DNA of 17,855 bases, taken from the NCBI GenBank assembly GCA_039920165.1, contig JBDSEG010000027.1, forward strand, positions 1 through 17,855. The letters run 5' to 3'. This stretch comes from JBDSEG01 sp039920165. GTDB taxonomy: Bacteria > Pseudomonadota > Gammaproteobacteria > Burkholderiales > Burkholderiaceae_C. Positions 7,536 to 14,154 of this stretch are shown piece after piece. Position numbers and translations under genes: made by a program. Each line of letters opens with the position of its first letter. Within the stretch, counting starts at the first letter, position 1. The notes under the pieces are model-generated. The model was given only the letters and a program-made list of their open reading frames with translations. It was not told the origin of the DNA and searched no databases.

Positions 7536-7560
7536 AAAAGGCGACCCGTGGGTCGCCTTT
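7535..7560. terminator. Bidirectional hairpin terminator between rsmA and the barstar cassette
   Basis: A perfect 11-bp stem, AAAGGCGACCC (7537-7547) with GGGTCGCCTTT (7550-7560), starts 2 bases past the rsmA stop. On the minus strand it ends in five T's (complement of 7535-7539), giving good intrinsic-terminator form for the ribonuclease/barstar transcript. On the plus strand only three T's follow, so termination of rsmA should be weaker. Confidence 0.85.
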
Positions 7561-7711
7561 CGATTCGGACGCGCCGCTTCAGGCCGCGTTCAACCACATC
7601 GCGGTATCGAAAGCGCTGCTCATCAATGGCATGTTCATGCCGAAGCTGCTGTTGGCTGCGCTTTTCGCCGCTGCCTTGACTGGCTTGTCCACCACGCTTT
7701 GGGCCACCTCG
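7561..7711. other. Intergenic stretch with weak small-ORF candidates on both strands
   Basis: About 150 bases between the rsmA terminator and the palindrome hold no recognisable gene. On the minus strand a 42-codon frame starts with GTG at 7707 and ends at 7579, just before the terminator; its GC-rich third positions look coding, but it lacks a good ribosome site and resembles no family I know. On the plus strand ATG 7631 opens a frame whose first 25 residues look like a signal peptide (MPKLLLAALFAAALTG), again with no ribosome site. At most one is likely to be real. The default reading is a 3' untranslated region of the barstar transcript. Confidence 0.3.
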
Positions 7712-7752
7712 GTAGCCCGCTCCCATGACCCTGATTCCTGGGAGCGGGCTAC
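7712..7752. repeat. Long perfect palindrome (REP-like) over the barstar stop codon
   Basis: Fourteen-base perfect inverted arms, GTAGCCCGCTCCCA (7712-7725) and TGGGAGCGGGCTAC (7739-7752), flank a 13-base loop. There is no T tract on either side, so it is not an ordinary terminator. The barstar stop TAG (7751-7749) lies inside one arm. The GGGAGCGGGCT core resembles REP palindromes described from other proteobacteria such as Pseudomonas (recalled). It could protect the mRNA 3' end or be a dispersed element. No second copy was seen in this window. Confidence 0.8.
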
Positions 7753-8144
7753 TGAAAAGAATAGAAACAGCGGAACGGTATTCGTCGCTCGGCCCAGAAG
7801 TCGGCCGCCTCGCGGAATACGTCGAGCAGTTGCTCGCGCGCTTCGCGGTCGAAGCGCGGGTTGTCGGGCAGTTGCTCGAGGACGACCACGAATCCGGGCT
7901 GCGCGCCCGCTTTGTGGACGAGATCGGTCATGCAGTCGAACAGCGCATCGAGATTTTTCCCGAAGTGCTGCGGAAACATGAACGCCTCGGCGATGCCTTC
8001 CAGCACCTCCTGTTTCGACTGGGCCGAGGTCAGGTTGGCATAGAGGAAATGCTGGTCGGCGTTGTGCGCCGCCGACATCAAATCCTCGACGCGATACGCC
8101 CGGATCGATTGAACGATATTCGGACGGACGGTCTGCAAGAGCAT
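7749..8144 (-). CDS. Barstar-family ribonuclease inhibitor
   Basis: A 131-residue barstar-fold protein that should bind and block the ribonuclease encoded just upstream. The core HFGKNLDALFDCMTDL keeps the two acidic residues (D66, D70) that match barstar D35 and D39, which plug the barnase active site. VVVLEQLP (86-93) and the closing strand RIPFRCFYSF complete the fold. There is no signal peptide, so it stays in the cytoplasm and should guard against toxin not yet exported. A near-perfect Shine-Dalgarno, AAGGAGGA, precedes the ATG by 8 bases, whereas the ribonuclease has GTG and a weaker site, which favours excess inhibitor. About 30 N-terminal residues precede the classic barstar core. The gene sits 41 bases behind the ribonuclease gene. 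The stop codon lies inside the 7712-7752 palindrome. Confidence 0.92.
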   Translation of the reverse strand: MLLQTVRPNIVQSIRAYRVEDLMSAAHNADQHFLYANLTSAQSKQEVLEGIAEAFMFPQHFGKNLDALFDCMTDLVHKAGAQPGFVVVLEQLPDNPRFDREAREQLLDVFREAADFWAERRIPFRCFYSFQ

Positions 8145-8185
8145 GGTCGCGTTCCTCCTTGGTCAATAAAAAATTGGTTGCCCGA

Positions 8186-8614
8186 TCACTGCACGATGCG
8201 ACGGAAGCTCGCGTAGTGGTCGTCGGTATAAAAACAGGCGTCGGGGCGGGTCGGGCGCTGACCACCGCACACGATCCGCCGTGCCCCGCGCTGCCGCAGC
8301 CCGGGCGTCGGAACGGTGTATTCGCGGTAATAGCCCCGCGGCCTGGCGAGCAGCAGCCGCTCGCGGTTGCCGAATACCGCGCCGTCCTTGGCGCCGTCGA
8401 ACGGCCCGCCAGCAAGAATCGCCGCCTGGATCTGGCGCGCTTCGGCGGGCAGTGATGCGGCCGGAACGGTGGCCGTCAGGTCGTTCGCAAGTGCGCGTTT
8501 GGCTTGCGCCGGCGCAGCCAGACTCAAGCCCGCGGCAAGCGTGATGGCGATCGTCGCGACGCGAAACGCCGAACGCCTCGGCCGCTGCCTTGGCAACTCC
8601 ACCAGCAAATCCAC
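8186..8614 (-). CDS. Exported barnase/RNase Sa-type guanyl-preferring ribonuclease
   Basis: A 142-residue secreted microbial ribonuclease of the barnase/RNase Sa (N1/T1) fold. A basic n-region (RQRPRR) precedes a hydrophobic core and cleavage at AQA|KRA (after residue 38). The mature part has PFDGAKDGAVFGNRERLL and YYREYTVPTPG, giving the catalytic base E98, then ARRIVCGG (R112/R113) and YTDDHYASFRRIV (catalytic acid H133). This order matches barnase E73, R83/R87 and H102, so it should be active. C116 and C127 could form a disulfide. GTG at 8614-8612 is chosen because CAGGGA lies about 7 bases upstream and it gives a complete signal peptide. It is co-transcribed with barstar and has its own promoter-like sequence. 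Its role (competition, nutrient scavenging or stress) is unknown; in a Gram-negative cell, Sec export alone would leave it in the periplasm. Confidence 0.9.
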   Translation of the reverse strand: MDLLVELPRQRPRRSAFRVATIAITLAAGLSLAAPAQAKRALANDLTATVPAASLPAEARQIQAAILAGGPFDGAKDGAVFGNRERLLLARPRGYYREYTVPTPGLRQRGARRIVCGGQRPTRPDACFYTDDHYASFRRIVQ

Positions 8615-8641
8615 GGGTATTCCCTGAAACGAAAACAGTCG

Positions 8642-8670
8642 ATGTTACCGAATCACGGGAAAAATCTCAA
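8642..8670 (-). promoter_or_regulatory. Sigma70-type promoter for the ribonuclease/barstar operon
   Basis: Read on the minus strand, TTGAGA (complement of 8665-8670) and TAACAT (complement of 8642-8647) are separated by exactly 17 bases. The -35 matches consensus at 5 of 6 positions and the -10 at 4 of 6. The predicted start would be about 20 bases before the GTG of the ribonuclease, leaving room for its Shine-Dalgarno. Confidence 0.55.
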
Positions 8671-8674
8671 CCCA

Positions 8675-8693
8675 TTGCCTCAATTTGGGGCAA
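8675..8693 (-). terminator. Weak hairpin after maeB
   Basis: TTGCCTCA and TGGGGCAA form an 8-bp stem with one G-U pair and a 3-base loop, 60 bases past the maeB stop. On the minus strand a run of five T's comes only 10 bases after the stem, so as an intrinsic terminator it is poor. It also sits directly upstream of the ribonuclease promoter and could instead be a regulatory dyad. Confidence 0.3.
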
Positions 8694-8752
8694 GGCGATG
8701 GTAGCAATAGTGTGCGCTCACTGGTCGTCTTGTGCCCTCTTTCTATGACTCG

Positions 8753-11047
8753 TCACCGGGCTGCATTCGCATCGGCGACGGTGAGCGCCGTCATATTCAC
8801 GATGCGACGAACGGTCGCCGACGGTGTCAGGATGTGCACCGGCTGGGCCACTCCAAGCAAAACGGGGCCGATCGCGATACCGCCGCCGGCCGCCGTCTTC
8901 AGCAGGTTGTAGCTGATATTGGCGGCGTCGATATTCGGCAGCACGAGCAAATTGGCCTCGCCGGTCAGGCTGCCCTGCGGCATCAGTTCCTGACGATGAC
9001 CGGGGTGCAGCGCCATATCGCCGTGCATCTCACCGTCGACTTCGAGCCACGGCGCCTGCTGCTTGAGCAAGGCAAGCGCTTCGCGCATCTTGATCGCTGA
9101 AGGCTGGTTGCTCGAGCCGAAATTGCTGTGCGACAGGAGCGCCGCTTTCGGGTGCAGCCCGAAGCGCATCATCTCCTCGGCCGCCATGACGGTGATCTCG
9201 GCGAGCTGTGCTGCGGTCGGGTCGTAGTTGACGTGGGTGTCGACCAGCATCACCTGGCGTCCCGGCAGGATGAGCCCGTTCATACAGGCATAGGTCTTGG
9301 CACCTTCGCGCAGTCCGATCACCTGGTCGATGTAGTGCAGGTGCATGTTGGTCGTGCCCCAGGTCCCGCACAACATGCCGTCGACCTCGCCGCTCTTGAG
9401 CAGCATCGAGCCGATCAGCGTCAGGCGCCGACGCATCTCGATCTTCGCGAGCTGCTCCGTCACGCCCTTGCGCGCCGTCATCGCGTGGTAGCGCTGCCAG
9501 TAGTCGCGAAAGCGATGGTCGTTCTCGGTATTGACGAGGTCGTAGTCGCGTCCCGCGGCCAGCCGCAGGCCGAATTTCTCGATCCGCTGCGCAATGATCT
9601 CGGGCCGGCCGATCAGCGTCGGCCGGGCGAGGCCCTCGTCCACGACGACCTGCACTGCGCGCAGCACGCGCTCTTCCTCGCCCTCGGCAAATGCAACACG
9701 CTTGTTCTGCGCGCGTTTGGCCAGGTCGAAGACCGGCTTCATCGTCGTACCCGACGCATAGACGAAGGCCTGCAGCTTGTCGCGGTACGCGTCGAAGTCG
9801 GCGATGGGACGGCTGGCCACGCCCGAATCGGCCGCCGCCTTGGCAACCGCCGGCGCGATCTTGATCATGAGTCGTGGATCGAACGGCTTCGGGATCAGAT
9901 ACTCGGGGCCGAAGCTCAGCGTGACGCCGGCATAGGCCGCGGCCACCACCTCGCTCTGCTCGGCCTGCGCCAGTTCGGCGATCGCGCGCACCGCGGCGAT
10001 TTCCATCTCCACGGTGATCGTGGTCGCACCCGAATCGAGCGCGCCGCGGAAGATATACGGGAAGCACAGGACGTTGTTGACCTGGTTCGGATAGTCGGTG
10101 CGGCCGGTCGCAATGATGGCGTCGCTGCGCACTTCGCGCACCTCTTCGGGCAGGATCTCGGGCGTCGGGTTGGCCAGCGCGAAGATCATCGGATGCGGCC
10201 GCATGGTCGCGACCATTTCCTTCTTCAGCACCCCGCCGGCCGACAGGCCGAGGAAGACATCGGCGCCGACCATTACCTCGGCCAAAGTGCGCATCGACGT
10301 GTTCTGCGCGAAGACGATCTTGTCCTCGTCCATCAGCTCGGTGCGGCCGTTGTAGACGACCCCAGCCAGATCGGTGACCCAGATGTTTTCGCGCGGCAGG
10401 CCGAGCTTGACCAGCAGGCCAAGACAGGCGAGCGACGCGGCACCAGCGCCCGAGGCGACCAGCTTGACTTCGCGGATGTCCTTGCCGCTGACCTTCAGCG
10501 CATTCAGCATCGCGGCGCCGACGACGATGGCCGTGCCGTGCTGGTCGTCGTGGAAGACCGGAATCTTCATCCGCGCCCGCAGGGCGCGCTCGACATAGAA
10601 GCAGTCCGGCGCCTTGATGTCCTCGAGGTTGATGCCTCCGAACGTCGGCTCGAGCGCGGCGATCAGGTCGATCAGCTTGTCGAGGTTGCGCTCTTCGACC
10701 TCGAGATCGAAGACATCGATGCCGGCGAAATTCTTGAACAGGACCGCCTTGCCCTCCATCACCGGCTTGGACGCGAGCGGGCCGATATCGCCGAGGCCCA
10801 GCACCGCCGTGCCGTTGGTGATGACGGCGACGAGGTTGCCGCGCGAGGTATAGCGGAAGGCGGCGGCCGGATCGGCGGCGATCTCCTCGCACGCCGCGGC
10901 GACGCCCGGCGTGTAGGCCAACGCCAGATCTCGCTGGTTGACCATCGACTTGGTCGCAACAATCGCGACCTTGCCGGGGGTCGGGAACTCGTGGTATTCG
11001 AGCGCCGCGGCACGCAGTTCCGTTCGCTTTTGTTCAGCAGTGGACAT
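8753..11047 (-). CDS. maeB: NADP-dependent malic enzyme with phosphotransacetylase-like domain
   Basis: A 764-residue hybrid malic enzyme that decarboxylates malate to pyruvate while making NADPH. The malic N-domain (about 20-160) has the catalytic Y45 in YTPGV and K100 in MEGKAVLFKNF. The NAD(P) domain follows with metal/substrate site HDDQHGTA (167-173), dinucleotide loop GAGAASLA (200-207) and NQVNNVLCFPYIFRGALD (321-338). From about 435 a phosphotransacetylase-like domain follows (RVAFAEGEEERVLRAVQ, LLSHSNFGSSN, LPNIDAANISYNLLK). In studied MaeB proteins that domain is regulatory, sensing acetyl-CoA, rather than catalytic. Length is normal. ATG 11047 has a modest GAGAG 7 bases upstream. 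It is divergent from thiL and its downstream neighbour is the ribonuclease cassette, unrelated in function. Confidence 0.96.
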   Translation of the reverse strand: MSTAEQKRTELRAAALEYHEFPTPGKVAIVATKSMVNQRDLALAYTPGVAAACEEIAADPAAAFRYTSRGNLVAVITNGTAVLGLGDIGPLASKPVMEGKAVLFKNFAGIDVFDLEVEERNLDKLIDLIAALEPTFGGINLEDIKAPDCFYVERALRARMKIPVFHDDQHGTAIVVGAAMLNALKVSGKDIREVKLVASGAGAASLACLGLLVKLGLPRENIWVTDLAGVVYNGRTELMDEDKIVFAQNTSMRTLAEVMVGADVFLGLSAGGVLKKEMVATMRPHPMIFALANPTPEILPEEVREVRSDAIIATGRTDYPNQVNNVLCFPYIFRGALDSGATTITVEMEIAAVRAIAELAQAEQSEVVAAAYAGVTLSFGPEYLIPKPFDPRLMIKIAPAVAKAAADSGVASRPIADFDAYRDKLQAFVYASGTTMKPVFDLAKRAQNKRVAFAEGEEERVLRAVQVVVDEGLARPTLIGRPEIIAQRIEKFGLRLAAGRDYDLVNTENDHRFRDYWQRYHAMTARKGVTEQLAKIEMRRRLTLIGSMLLKSGEVDGMLCGTWGTTNMHLHYIDQVIGLREGAKTYACMNGLILPGRQVMLVDTHVNYDPTAAQLAEITVMAAEEMMRFGLHPKAALLSHSNFGSSNQPSAIKMREALALLKQQAPWLEVDGEMHGDMALHPGHRQELMPQGSLTGEANLLVLPNIDAANISYNLLKTAAGGGIAIGPVLLGVAQPVHILTPSATVRRIVNMTALTVADANAAR

Positions 11048-11166
11048 GGTCGACTCTCGGGATGAAGGCTGAGCGGGCAGGCGCGAATTGTAGGAGTGGG
11101 TTTACTGCAACCAGGACGGTCGACGACTCCGGGAGAACGCCAGTTCCGCCGGCCACAATCACTCGC
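11048..11166. promoter_or_regulatory. Divergent control interval, maeB / thiL
   Basis: This 119-base gap must hold promoters in both directions. On the minus strand TACAAT (complement of 11087-11092) is a good -10 match 40 bases before the maeB ATG, but no convincing -35 stands 16-18 bases upstream. No clear plus-strand promoter, riboswitch fold or thiamine (THI-box) motif was recognised before thiL. Confidence 0.3.
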
Positions 11167-12126
11167 ATGGCGCTCGGCGAATTCGAACTCATAGACCGTT
11201 TTTTCACCCGCCCGGCGCGCCGCGTCGCGCTCGGCATCGGCGATGACTGCGCCATCTTCGCGCCCTCTGCCGGCATGCAGCTCGCGGTGTCGAGCGACAT
11301 GCTGGTCGAAGGCCGGCACTTCCTGTCCACCGTCGCGCCCGAACGCCTGGGCCACAAGGCACTGGCCGTCAATCTGAGCGACCTCGCCGCCTGCGGCGCG
11401 CGCCCGCTCGCCTTCACGCTGGCACTCGCGATGCCGCGCGCCGACGCCGTCTTTCTCGAACCGTTTTCGCGCGGCCTGTTTGCCCTGGCCGACGCGCACG
11501 GCTGCGAACTCGTCGGCGGCGATACCACCCAGGGGCCGCTGAATATCTGCATCACCGCGTTCGGCGAAGTGCCGGCGGGGCAGGCGCTGCTGCGCTCGGG
11601 CGCACGCGCGGGTGACGACCTGTATGTGAGCGGCACGGTCGGCGATGCGCGGCTCGCGCTCGAAGTCTTTCGCGGCCAGCTCGTGCTACCGGGCGATGCG
11701 TTCGACACGGTACGCAGCGCGATGGAGCTGCCGGCGCCGCGCCTCGCGCTCGGGCAGGCGCTTCGAGGCGTTGCGACGAGCGCGATCGATATCTCCGACG
11801 GGCTGCTCGGCGACCTCGCCCACATCCTGAGCGCGAGTCGTGTCGGCGCGCGGGTCGAGGTCGATGCGGTGCCGCGCAGCGCGGTCCTGCGCGGTCAGCC
11901 ATTGGACTGGCAGCGCGTCTGCACCCTTGCGGGCGGCGACGACTACGAACTGCTCTTCACGGCCCCCCCGGCGCGCGCTGCCCAGGTCGTGGCTGCCGGC
12001 GCGGTCGGCGGCTGCGCCGTGACCCGCATCGGCCGCATCGAAGGCGAACCCGGCCTGCGCCTGATCGATGCCAACGGCGTCGCAGTGGCCGATACGTTCA
12101 TCGCCTTCGACCATTTCCGCGCATGA
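11167..12126 (+). CDS. thiL: Thiamine-monophosphate kinase
   Basis: A 319-residue ThiL, which phosphorylates thiamine monophosphate to the active cofactor thiamine diphosphate. Family landmarks: GIGDDCAIF (23-31), the metal/ATP loop SSDMLVEGRHFL (42-53), NLSDLAACGARP (69-80), VGGDTTQGP (116-124), AIDISDGLLGDLAHI (206-220) and LAGGDDYELLFT (254-265). ATG 11167 is used because it matches the family N-terminus (ALGEFELIDRFF); the frame is open back to 11062, but that would add 35 residues unlike the family. No strong Shine-Dalgarno is visible. It is the first gene of a tight thiL-pgpA-pncC-ghrA run, and its stop overlaps the pgpA start (ATGA). Confidence 0.96.
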   Translation: MALGEFELIDRFFTRPARRVALGIGDDCAIFAPSAGMQLAVSSDMLVEGRHFLSTVAPERLGHKALAVNLSDLAACGARPLAFTLALAMPRADAVFLEPFSRGLFALADAHGCELVGGDTTQGPLNICITAFGEVPAGQALLRSGARAGDDLYVSGTVGDARLALEVFRGQLVLPGDAFDTVRSAMELPAPRLALGQALRGVATSAIDISDGLLGDLAHILSASRVGARVEVDAVPRSAVLRGQPLDWQRVCTLAGGDDYELLFTAPPARAAQVVAAGAVGGCAVTRIGRIEGEPGLRLIDANGVAVADTFIAFDHFRA

Positions 12127-12707
12127 GTCAAAGCCCCGACCCCGCCGCGCCCCGGCGCGCGCCGCAGCCGCTCAATCCGCCGGTGCCGATCGCGCCACGC
12201 AGCCAGCCGGGCTGGCGTTTCATGTTGGCGCACCCCGCGCACCTCCTCGCGCTGGGCTTCGGCGCCGGGCTGTCGCCGATCGCGCCGGGAACGGTCGGAA
12301 CGCTCGTCGCGTGGCTCGCCTTCGCAGCGCTCAGCCCAGCGCTCGGCAGCGCTGCCTGGGGCGCGGTGCTGGTCGCGAGCGCGCTCGTCGGCTGGTGGGC
12401 GTGCACCGTCACGGCGCGGCACCTCGCGTTGTCCGATCCCGGCACCATCGTCTGGGATGAAGTGCTCGGCTTCTGGCTCGTGCTGTGGCTACTGACGCCG
12501 GCGACCCTGTGGGCGCAGGCCGTCGCCTTCCTGCTGTTCCGCTTCTTCGATGCCGCCAAGCCCGGCCCGGTGGCCTGGGCCGACCAGTTGTGGAAGGGGC
12601 GGCGCTCCGAGCCGATCGGCTGGGCCCAGGGCTTCGGCATCCTGTTCGACGACCTGGTCGCCGCCCTGTGCACGCTGCTCGTCATTGCGCTCTGGCGCGT
12701 GCTCTGA
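12123..12707 (+). CDS. pgpA: Phosphatidylglycerophosphatase A
   Basis: A 194-residue inner-membrane PgpA, which removes the phosphate from phosphatidylglycerol phosphate to make phosphatidylglycerol. Conserved stretches: GLSPIAPGTVGTLVAW (49-64), DPGTIVWDEVLGFW (106-118), FRFFDAAKPGP (139-149) and GFGILFDDLVAAL (170-182). Hydrophobic segments at about 60-95, 115-140 and 178-193 make it polytopic. The first 33 residues are a proline-rich cytoplasmic extension that seems longer than in E. coli PgpA. Start ATG 12123 overlaps thiL by 4 bases (ATGA), indicating translational coupling. Pairing with thiL is common in proteobacteria although the two enzymes have no metabolic link. Confidence 0.95.
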   Translation: MSQSPDPAAPRRAPQPLNPPVPIAPRSQPGWRFMLAHPAHLLALGFGAGLSPIAPGTVGTLVAWLAFAALSPALGSAAWGAVLVASALVGWWACTVTARHLALSDPGTIVWDEVLGFWLVLWLLTPATLWAQAVAFLLFRFFDAAKPGPVAWADQLWKGRRSEPIGWAQGFGILFDDLVAALCTLLVIALWRVL

Positions 12708-12714
12708 GACAACC

Positions 12715-13215
12715 GTGAAGCGCTTCGAACCCGCTGTCCTCCAGCTCGCCGCTGCCCTGCGCGAACGCGGCTGGCGCATCGCGACCGCCGAGTCGTGCAC
12801 CGGCGGTCTGATCGCGGCGGCCTGCACCTCGGTGGCCGGTTCGAGCGACTGGTTCGAGCGCGGCTTCGTAAGCTATTCAAATGCCGCCAAACACGCGATG
12901 CTCGACGTGCCCGCCGCTCTGATCCATTCCGATGGCGCGGTCAGCGAAGCGGTCGCGCGCGCCATGGCCGAAGGCGCGCTCGCGCACGCGCAGGTCGACC
13001 TCGCCGCCGCCGTCACCGGCATCGCCGGCCCGGGCGGCGCGGTGCCGGGCAAGCCGGTCGGCACGGTCTGGCTGGCGCTCGCATGCCGCGACGCGGTCGG
13101 CGGCGTCGCCAGCGAGGCCGCCTTGCTGCAGCTCGCCGGCGACCGCAGCGCAGTGCGCGAGCGCACGGTCGAGATCGCGTTGCAGCGCCTGCTCGCTGCT
13201 GCCGCAAAGCCCTGA
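12715..13215 (+). CDS. pncC: Nicotinamide-mononucleotide amidohydrolase (CinA C-terminal family)
   Basis: A 166-residue stand-alone CinA C-terminal domain. PncC deamidates nicotinamide mononucleotide to nicotinate mononucleotide for NAD recycling. The signature IATAESCTGGLIA (22-34) carries the active serine; FVSYSNAAKHAML (51-63) and VTGIAGPGG followed by PGKPVGTVWLAL complete the family pattern. GTG 12715 is chosen because it lies 7 bases past the pgpA stop and fits the family's length; the frame is open further upstream, but only inside pgpA. No clear ribosome site, so translation is probably coupled to pgpA. The N-terminal COG1058 half of full-length CinA is absent, as is normal for stand-alone proteins of this kind. 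Confidence 0.94.
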   Translation: MKRFEPAVLQLAAALRERGWRIATAESCTGGLIAAACTSVAGSSDWFERGFVSYSNAAKHAMLDVPAALIHSDGAVSEAVARAMAEGALAHAQVDLAAAVTGIAGPGGAVPGKPVGTVWLALACRDAVGGVASEAALLQLAGDRSAVRERTVEIALQRLLAAAAKP

Positions 13216-13218
13216 CGC

Positions 13219-14154
13219 ATGGCGACCTGGATCGGCGCCAATTTCGATGCGGCCGAGTGGGCCGCCTGGTGGCCGGCGCTGCAGGCCGCGCTGCCCGGCG
13301 AACGGCTGCTGCGCGAACGCACGGCGGCCGATGCGGCGCAGATCGATATCGCCCTCGTCGCCAATCCGCCCGCCGGCAGCCTGCGCGGCCTGCCCGGGCT
13401 GCGCCTCGTGCAGTCCCTGTGGGCCGGTGTCGATCGTCTACTCGCCGACCCCGACCTGCCGCGCGAAGTGCCGATCGCGCGCATGGTCGATCCGGCGATG
13501 ACCGAAGCGATGGCGCAGACCGCGCTGTGGGTTGCGCTCGGTCTGCAACGCGACTTTTTCGACTACGCCGCGCAGCAGCGTGATGGTCGCTGGGTGCAGC
13601 ACGCGCAGCGGCGCGCCGACGAGGTCCGCGTCGCCGTGCTCGGCCTCGGTGAGATGGGTTCGGCCTGCGCGCGCCGGCTCGCCACGACCGGCTTCGCCGT
13701 CACGGGATGGAGCCGTCGTGCGCACCCGGCAGACGACTTCACAACTGCCAGCGGCGCGGCCGCGCTCGACGGCGTGCTCGGCCGCGCCGACATCGTCGTC
13801 AACCTGTTGCCCCTCACGCCGGCCACGCGCGGCTTCTTCGATGCCGCCCGCCTCGCGCGCCTGCCGCGCGGCGCCAGCCTCGTCAACCTTGGCCGCGGCG
13901 GTCACGTGGTCGACGCCGACCTGCTGGCCGCGCTCGACCGCGACCACCTGCGCCACGCCGTACTAGACGTCTTCCACACCGAGCCGCTGCCGCCCGAGCA
14001 CCGCTACTGGACCCACCCGCGCGTCACCGTGCTGCCTCACGTGGCCGCGCAGACCGACCCGCGCAGCGCGGCGCAGATCGTCGCGGCCAATGTGCGCGCG
14101 CTGCGCGAAGGGCGGCCGATCGAGCACCTCGTTGACCGCTCAAGCGGTTACTGA
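13219..14154 (+). CDS. ghrA: Glyoxylate/hydroxypyruvate reductase A-type dehydrogenase
   Basis: A 311-residue D-2-hydroxyacid dehydrogenase of the GhrA group, which reduces glyoxylate and hydroxypyruvate with NADPH. The nucleotide-binding turn is GLGEMG (142-147), followed by WSRR (164-167), whose basic residues suit NADP. The catalytic trio is present: R226 in NLGRGGHV, E255 in FHTEPLP and H274 in LPHVAA. FDYAAQQRDGRWVQH before the Rossmann domain is typical of GhrA. It starts 3 bases after pncC, so it is cotranscribed, though it is not a partner I expect after thiL-pgpA-pncC. Its last 7 bases overlap the convergent holA, with no terminator between. Exact substrate preference cannot be read from sequence. 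Confidence 0.92.
   Translation: MATWIGANFDAAEWAAWWPALQAALPGERLLRERTAADAAQIDIALVANPPAGSLRGLPGLRLVQSLWAGVDRLLADPDLPREVPIARMVDPAMTEAMAQTALWVALGLQRDFFDYAAQQRDGRWVQHAQRRADEVRVAVLGLGEMGSACARRLATTGFAVTGWSRRAHPADDFTTASGAAALDGVLGRADIVVNLLPLTPATRGFFDAARLARLPRGASLVNLGRGGHVVDADLLAALDRDHLRHAVLDVFHTEPLPPEHRYWTHPRVTVLPHVAAQTDPRSAAQIVAANVRALREGRPIEHLVDRSSGY

Noticed and set aside
7712..7752. Palindrome as an intrinsic terminator for the barstar transcript
   Set aside because: No T tract follows on either strand, and a proper hairpin with five T's lies about 150 bases downstream.
7427..7981. A 184-codon plus-strand frame crossing rsmA, its terminator and barstar
   Set aside because: It passes through a terminator and antisense to barstar; only the short piece from 7631 is worth noting, as a weak small-ORF candidate.
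9128..11065. A 645-codon open frame on the plus strand antisense to maeB
   Set aside because: MaeB is full length with both domains intact; the antisense frame is a compositional shadow without motifs.
11062..11166. An earlier ATG start for thiL
   Set aside because: It would add 35 residues unlike the ThiL family and consume most of the divergent promoter interval; ATG 11167 matches the family N-terminus.
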